Shown here one piece after another: positions 1-7,000 of a DNA stretch of 10,510 nt. This DNA comes from Euperipatoides rowelli (taxonomy: Eukaryota; Onychophora; Udeonychophora; Euonychophora; Peripatopsidae): assembly GCA_003024985.2 (NCBI GenBank), contig PXIH01S0004771.1; one strand, 5' to 3'. A model generated the notes under the pieces. The model saw nothing but the letters and a program-made list of their open reading frames with translations, ran no database searches and was not told where the DNA came from. Position 1 is the stretch's first letter. The number at the start of each line of letters is the position of its first letter. The translations under genes were made by a program, and so were the position numbers.

Positions 1-907
1 TAAAAAAAATTCCATTTTTATATTTTACATCGGTTTATAGCCACCAAAAATAATGAGATTTATTAAGTGCAAGAATTTCAGATTAAATCATTCTTGTTTG
101 GTGCTTGTGACAAATATTGTTTTATGGAATTGATTGCTGTCATACGCTGAACATAAGGATTCACAATAATGGACATTGATCAAAACTAAAAGGTTAATCC
201 TGATTTATTGTGTTAATGTATTAATTATTTCAAATATTAAGAGAATTCTAGATTTGATCTTGCAGAACAAATTCTAATTTAGTAAATACAATCACATTCT
301 ATTCAAAAAAAGGAATAACTAGACTACCAATCTTAAAACTAGGCTATCATTTATTATAATAAATAACATAAATATTATTTCAGGTGTGTGTGGGAGGGGG
401 AGGAAAGATATTTGATTTAAAATTTTTGAACACAAATTATCGATTACTGTTAAGAAGAGTAGTGATAGCAAGTTTTAAGTTGACAAAAGGTTGATAGATG
501 CTGATTAAAATTTAAAGGCTTTTAATGAGATGATGTAGGAGACTTAAAAAAAATTAGACCAAAAAATTTGAAAAATATTGTGGTGGTAGAAATTATTCAT
601 CTTTATGATTATGTTATAGAGTATGTCACTAGTGATTTTTCTGCCTAGCTATTATTTGGTATTCTATTCATAATTTGTATCATTGTTTACGTGTTACTGT
701 AAAAATTTAAGTTGTAAAGATTATTGTGCTGTTGAATTTCAAAAAGTAATTTATACTTTAATTTCTCTTGAAAAATCCTGATTAAACATAGAACCGAGAG
801 TTTAAATAATTTCTATTGTGAAGTACATTTCACTATCTTTCTTACACGTAATATACATTTTTTTACAAATTCTAGTTAATATAATATTTTGTTTCTTCTT
901 TTACTAG
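1..907. other. Upstream intron of EXOC4, no gene seen
   Basis: AT-rich sequence with many short stops in all frames. It ends in a T-rich stretch and the acceptor ctag just before the first visible exon, so it is the 3' part of an intron whose 5' exon lies outside the window. A short G-rich run (GTGTGTGTGGGAGGGGGAGG, about 384-403) is the only compositional departure. I see no exon, RNA gene or mobile element. Confidence 0.6.
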
Positions 908-1046
908 AGCACAGTTCATGTTGAGAAAAGTTTATGGGAATTGAAGGAGTTGCTCTACAGTCTTCCTCTCTATTCCGATCAATTCCTTAACATGATTTGT
1001 AACATTCTTCAGAATTTTCGAGACTCCTGTCAGCTTGCTTTTCGAG
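908..1046 (+). CDS. EXOC4: EXOC4 exon A (139 nt)
   Basis: Read from 908 in frame 0, this exon gives 46 codons plus one base, ending ...QLAFR plus G. It contains the family block LPLYSDQFLNMIC followed by a predicted helix. The acceptor is ag at 906-907; a second possible acceptor at 913-914 (acag) would remove two residues and change the incoming phase, so the 5' edge is uncertain by 7 nt. The donor is gt at 1047-1048 with sequence gttata, a weak match to the usual gtaagt/gtragt. It stays the best choice because it joins in phase to the next exon and no other GT close by does. Intron phase after this exon is 1. Confidence 0.88.
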
Positions 1047-4000
1047 GTTATAGCATTATTTTTTATCTTTTTTATATATTCCCAAGGGAATAAATATTTT
1101 TTAATTTTTTTGTTTAAAGCCTGGAGTAAGTTAAAAATTATAAAATATTTTAATATTCTGAATATTTCATTCCAGCAATTGTTCATCCAGAATCTGAAAA
1201 TAAACGAATCATTAGTGCCAACTGGGCTAAAGATAATGATATTAGTCGATTTCTAAGGTACTATTTTATATAATTTTTTTAAATCGTTAGTTTAATCTTT
1301 TTTTATTTTTTTTTATTACCGTATATATATTTCTACTTAATATAATCTTTGCGTGTGTGTTTAAAATGAATTACCGCATATATGTTGTATGTACAGTATA
1401 TAAATTTGTTGGGTTCTCTGTCTGAAATGAAACTACCAAGCTACTTTATTGTGCAAATACTTGCGAGTAGTTTGAAGATCACCTTGCCTTCTAGGCCGCT
1501 CTCCCTACAAATCTTAAAGGTATACTATCACCAAAAAACAACTTTAGCTATTTAAAATCAGATTTTAAAAAAATGATACATATAATTTTTAATTCTTAAT
1601 TATTAACTATTTAGTTGTTATTCTAATTTTAAAGTGGTGAATTTGGTCGTTTTTTTTCTGGTCGCCATTCATTACCGCTTTACCATTTTTTGTGTACAAG
1701 CCAGTGACGTCGACTTACGCCCAGCATACACCCTTTTGACCGGTAAACACATGGTAGACATTCCAACTTTTTGTATTCTTTACTTTGCCAGAGAAATATG
1801 CCTATAAAGTGTGTCTGTAGGATGCAGTAATAGTCAAAATCAGAAGAATCTTCACTTACACAAATTTCCTAACGATGATACTAGGGTTGCCAGATTTCAA
1901 ATATGGAAATACAGGAAGTCATCTAATAGTGTTTGCGTGTCGGCGGGGGGGGGGGGAAGATGACAAATTTTTATTTGACACCTTAATGGTGCATTGCTGC
2001 AATTTTGTTCAATACATAATAGGCTACTAACTGTAAATAAATAAAGTCTTTAATTTTATAATTTAGTTTAATAAAATTCTATAAACTATACTTCTTTAGT
2101 ATGATTACAAGCAAGATTTTCTCAAGCTCTGAATCTGAAAATATTATTTTAGCAAGTTTATGTATATAGGCTACAGTATATACTGTAGGCTATTTAACAA
2201 TTTTGTTGTGTGTAAACTTCATAATATTGGGTTTTTATATACAGTATAATGTTCAATATTTACTACAACACATGAATGTCAATACTAGTGCCCAAACTAG
2301 GCTAATCATTTTTATTCTTGTTATTTTCTATATGTTTTTATTGTATTTTCTTTTATTTTTTGTGTATTTTTTATTTTTTTTTTGTTTATTGCTCTTGACA
2401 TTGATGTAACAAGACCAAGGGTCTTATACAAATGTCTAAATAATAATTTAAACCAAGATATTGTATCTTAAATTATGTTTTACTGTATAATAAACAATTT
2501 ATAGTTCACTATTTGTGTCCGCAAAAATAATTACTAATTTTGGGTGACTCTTTAGCTAAATTTAGCTTACTTTTATGATATAATCTGTCCCTGCATGCTG
2601 TTTTAAATCATTATTCCCACAATGTGTAATATTAATTTCTTTCAAGCAAAAGAATACAGAATGCTTTCAAATTATTTTTTTTTTTACTGGCCTTAATCAC
2701 TCGTACGCTTTTTCTAACACACATCTGGAGAATGAAAAAGTTTGATGTATTAGCCTAATCATTATTTTTCCTCTTTTATTGAATATTTATCAAATTGTAG
2801 CGAAGTTTTGCCTTACTGGAACAAAATAATAGCGGCGCATTTTTTTTTTTAGCCACAGTTTTTATTTTTTATAATAGTCTACAAAATATTTTGACTATAT
2901 TTTGCAATGTGTTGATATTAAAACAAAGCCGTGCTGTCAGTGTTGTCACACAAATAACTAGATTAATATTAGTTTTGTATTTAATTTATTTAGAAAAATG
3001 GAATGATTAAAACATTTAATGACGTTTTCACAGAATAATTTTATTAGATTTTTTCAAAAACGGGAAATGGCTTTCCCGTATAGGTTTAATACGGGAGGTG
3101 GGAAATTATAATGATATAAGGGATATCCCGGGTAATACGGGAGATCTGGCAACCCTAGATGATACATTAAGAAATAATTGGATAAAAAAAATTATTAAAT
3201 GTGCAGCATGGACTCCGACGAAATACAACTTCTTATGTTCAAAACACACTCTACAGAGATAGGTTTTTAGCACATTATTTTGGAGTTAATCAAAGTTCAT
3301 AATAGACTCACTATGGTCAAATTAGATGACACAATTTACACGGAGATCATATTAAATGAATAAAGTTATGAGACCAAACAGAAACGTAAACAGCCACTCG
3401 TGATGTTTGCACAATGGCGAACTAATGGTTTGTGTCAGTACTGAAAAAAGCTATTCCTTTAATTGAATTATGCTAAAAATAGTTTCTATTTAAATGCAAA
3501 TCATTGTTTTATATAGATAGAGAAACATTGGTTTCTGATAAAAATTAGTAGTTGCTGCTAGTCAAAACATAGAAATAATAATAAATGGAAACTATCGTTC
3601 CAATACGGTATCATAGTTTTTTTTAATCAAAAAAAAAAAAACTCTATGTGCTTAATGTTTATATTAGCCTAAGTAAGTTACATCTTGGTAGGTAGTCAAA
3701 CGTATCTATTTCTTATTGGGACCTAACTCTAACAGGAAAACTATGACTACAAAACACTTTCATACATAGGAAAAAAAAAGATTTTAAGCTCGTTAATTTA
3801 TCAAATGTTTTTTATAATAGCCTTTTTTTTTTTAAGTTAATAATGTGAAGTTTAGATCCAGTCTCTTATTTAAATTTTATTCATTGCCAGAATCCTAAAT
3901 ATTGTATTCTATAAAATTACTTATTTTAGCCTATTTTTAATGCTTCATAGCCAAGTCTGTATATCGTCGTCAGAGCTGGACATGAGTGCGATCGGAGCCT

Positions 4001-7000
4001 CGTATAAATAAAGCTGTACTCCACATTTGTCATTTTAAATGGTATATTAAACTTCAAAAGGAAATAGNCTGTACTCCACATTTGTCATTTTAAATGGTAT
4101 ATTAAACTTCAAAAGGAAATAGNACAAACAANAGTNAGATTTGCTTTTATAANTAATAGAATAATAGAAGCCTGGAATTCTCTCCCAGAGAAGATTATAT
4201 TAAGTGATTCTCTAATACAGATTAAAAATAGATTAGATCTCCATTTGATTTCAAATAATTATTTTACATAAATGCTGTCGGTGCAAAAGTCTAAGGATTA
4301 CTTCACCTATTAATTTAAATTAACAAAAATATAAAAATTACAATTTTTAAAAACTGATTAAATTTACAAAACTTTACAACTACTTAATTTTCACTCATTA
4401 GATTTGCATAGAGTGAAAATAGCCATAAGTTAAAGAGGTCGTAAAGTGACGTTTCATTCGCTGTTATCACTTTTAGGGTTGTTTATATTGGAGCGTATGA
4501 ACACGTGACCAAATTTTTAAAATATTAATATAAAATCAACAGAACATTAAATTTTGAAAAAATTAGAAATTCATGAATGTATGATTACTCTTTCTATATG
4601 CATTAAAAAAATTGGTGATAGTATACATTTAATACTGTAATCACCTGAGTTAACTTTCTGTTGAACACACACAGAGATACTGTATTGCCACACCTTAATC
4701 AAGAGTAATGAGGTCAAACACCTCTCAAATGATTTAACTGGGGAGGGGGGTCAAACTGTATACCTGTACTTGTAGAAGCTCCTATAAAATTCCAATAACA
4801 GCNCACACTAGTTTAAAAAATTTAAATAATATAGTTGGAAAATTAAAAATAAAGTAGGCTAGGCTATATTTATTGATGAATTAATATAGGCTACTGTATT
4901 AGTAAATATAGTGTCATTGTTTATAAACAAATAAGTATTTAATTTATAAATATGTCAAGTTTGCTGTGCCAATTAATTAACTGATGAGTCGGACTTTTTC
5001 AATTGATGGCAAAAATATGCCATCAGTTGATAAATACTGATGGCATTTGATGCATTTTACTTGGCATTTGTCCTGTTGCCATCACTAGTGTCGAACATTG
5101 TAAATGCTTGTCAAAGTTATTAATAATTGTATATTAAGTTTTTTTTTCCAAATGAAAATGTACTTACAACGTGTACAAAATCGTTGATTTTATTATTGTA
5201 CAATGTAAAATATAGAGATTAAAAATTCTTTAAATGAAATGTCATGATGGGAAATATTAATTTATATTCTGTAGATTATACAATCAAAGTGAGAGATAAT
5301 CAGTTTATAAATAAAAGTACGGTAATGTCAAAGTATTATTGCTGAATTTTATACAATTATATTTTTAAAATAAGTTGACATTGTATAATAAGATAAATAT
5401 CCATATGGACCCTGTAATCTAAATCATGCTGAACTTCTTCCTTGATCCTACTATCATACATACTAATCCAGATCATCTATTGAACAATATTATATTTTTT
5501 ACAGACAGTTCAAATTTTAACCAAGGTTAGAATTATGCCTCAAGCTACAAAAAAAAAACTGCTTAATAGTGTTCTGAAATAGTGTGATTTACCTAAATGC
5601 TAATCCATGGATGGTTACCATACTTGTCATGCTTTTTTCACCTTTATGTAATTGTACTTACTATCTTTTGAATCTAACAGAATTAAGGCTGTGCAGAATT
5701 TGAGATTTTTCAAGTGTATGTTTAAATTTACTTTAAGGTCATTACCGAATTGGTTAAACTTACAAAACCAAAAAATGAACCAGATGCCTGATCAAGAAGA
5801 GTCCCCAGAACAAGTTCGAGCACGAATTAGTAAAGAATCTGAGATTTTAACTGGCAACTTGGGAGAAACACTAATACCCCAGCAGGAAATATTATCGGAA
5901 GTTAATCAATTTCATATGCTAGCACAGCTTCAAGAAAGTATTGTAAGTTGTTATTAAAATAAATTTGTAGAATAATTGTCAAATCAAGTACAGTAATCCA
6001 GTTTATTTAGTCAAATATAATTTTACGGCTAATTTCATTTCACCATTTAAAAATTTTATTGTTCTAGTTTTTTTTTTTTTTAATTTGAAGTATTGATGTT
6101 TAAAGTTTAATGTGTTTTGAATTGTTTAGGTGTTGATGATTAATTATTTATTGTAGGCGTATATTTTATTAAAATCATATGGAATTGCATTTAGCTAATG
6201 ATAATACAGTCTCCCATGTAGTTTTCATCTGAAAATAATTTAAATTCCTTTAACCTATTTGTTACTTTAGAATAAAAAGTAAAAAAAAAAAAAAAAAAAC
6301 ATCAAATTCTGTTGTTTTTTTTTTAAAAATAAAAATTAGTTATTTTATGAAATTTATTTATCACATGTGCTTAATTAAATGATATGTGTAGGGATGTGCC
6401 AACCCTGGGATAAATGGAGTACAAATCCCCTGGGTGTCAAATACTGAGGAGTGGTAGAAAACTCAAAATAAAAATTAATAAAAAATAACATTTGGTCATT
6501 CGAAATATTTTAAAATAATAGTTTTTCTTTTTTAAATAATTTCTATTTTGTTTTGATATTGTTTGTATGCACTATTTGTCACTCATTTTTAAAATTAATT
6601 TTCCTCTTATTTTCAAATGACAAATACCGGTACTATATTTAATGTTTGATAGACTATCTCTATTTATAGGAATGGTTTGGTGGTCGCATTGTAGCCCTTG
6701 TAAATGAATTAACTGGAAATACACCAGGCACTCCAGTAACACCTCCTAGTGGAGACATTCCACCTGAAGTATGATATTTTATATAATTTATAAACAAATA
6801 TGTTAAATTATTAGAATACTGTATACTATAATGAACGGTTTGTTTATTGTTATTTTTAATTATTATTTAGTGCATTCAAGTCTATCTGAATTTATTTCAG
6901 GATTTAATTATTTTCTTAATATTGCATTTACGTAACTAAAGCTGCGTAAATGTCATATTAAAGTTACGTGAGAGGTTACTGAATGTAATTAACTCCTGGA

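Larger units (their letters stand above)
1882..3157. mobile_element. hAT-like non-autonomous element (1276 bp) inside the THAP coding sequence
   Basis: The ends are perfect 14-bp inverted repeats: TAGGGTTGCCAGAT at 1882-1895 and ATCTGGCAACCCTA at 3144-3157. They are flanked by an exact 8-bp direct repeat GATGATAC at 1874-1881 and 3158-3165. An 8-bp target duplication and a short TAGGG-type terminus fit the hAT superfamily; other 8-bp duplicators (for example P or Merlin) cannot be excluded by sequence alone. The interior is AT-rich and has no transposase. The only open frame (2203-2409) is a low-complexity hydrophobic run from T-rich DNA. The target duplication is still perfect, so the insertion is younger than the decay of its host element or not much older. 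Confidence 0.85.
1514..4632 (+). mobile_element. Kolobok-like DNA transposon with TTAA target site, degenerate
   Basis: The left end reads TTAA (1514-1517) followed by AGGTATACTATCACCAA (1518-1534). The right end reads TTGGTGATAGTATACAT (4612-4628) followed by TTAA (4629-4632). The two 17-nt termini are inverted repeats with one mismatch at the second base. The element proper is therefore 1518-4628, 3111 bp, or about 1.8 kb without the internal insertion. A TTAA duplication together with an N-terminal THAP domain is characteristic of the Kolobok superfamily; piggyBac also uses TTAA but usually has CCC-starting ends and no THAP. Only the THAP part is recognisable; I could not find the DDE transposase domain, so this copy is non-autonomous or heavily decayed. 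It carries a hAT-like insertion and a LINE fragment. It lies wholly in EXOC4 intron 2. Confidence 0.72.

Noticed and set aside
932-1186. 84-residue open frame on the minus strand
   Set aside because: It is the antisense of EXOC4 exon A and intron 1. The plus-strand reading has clear Sec8 similarity and splice sites.
1035-1256. 73-residue plus-strand frame across intron 1
   Set aside because: Hydrophobic sequence from T-rich intron DNA in a frame different from the Sec8 exons on both sides.
1690-1730. CRE-like site GTGACGTC as a host promoter
   Set aside because: A single short match inside a decayed transposon in an intron. It could belong to the element's own promoter, but nothing else supports it.
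2203-2409. 68-residue hydrophobic protein resembling a membrane segment
   Set aside because: It comes from a T-rich low-complexity stretch inside the non-autonomous hAT-like element. Phe/Leu runs arise from TTT/TTA codons.
1514-4632. piggyBac element (TTAA target site)
   Set aside because: The ends do not start with CCC and the coding remnant is a THAP domain, which fits Kolobok better.
4979-5010. Hammerhead ribozyme core (CTGATGAG at 4981)
   Set aside because: The CUGAUGA box is present, but no GAAA follows a closable stem II and no cleavage-site stem was found.
5652-5957. 101-residue protein starting at ATG 5652
   Set aside because: Only the part from 5738 to 5942 is Sec8 exon C. The first residues and the last few are intron read-through.
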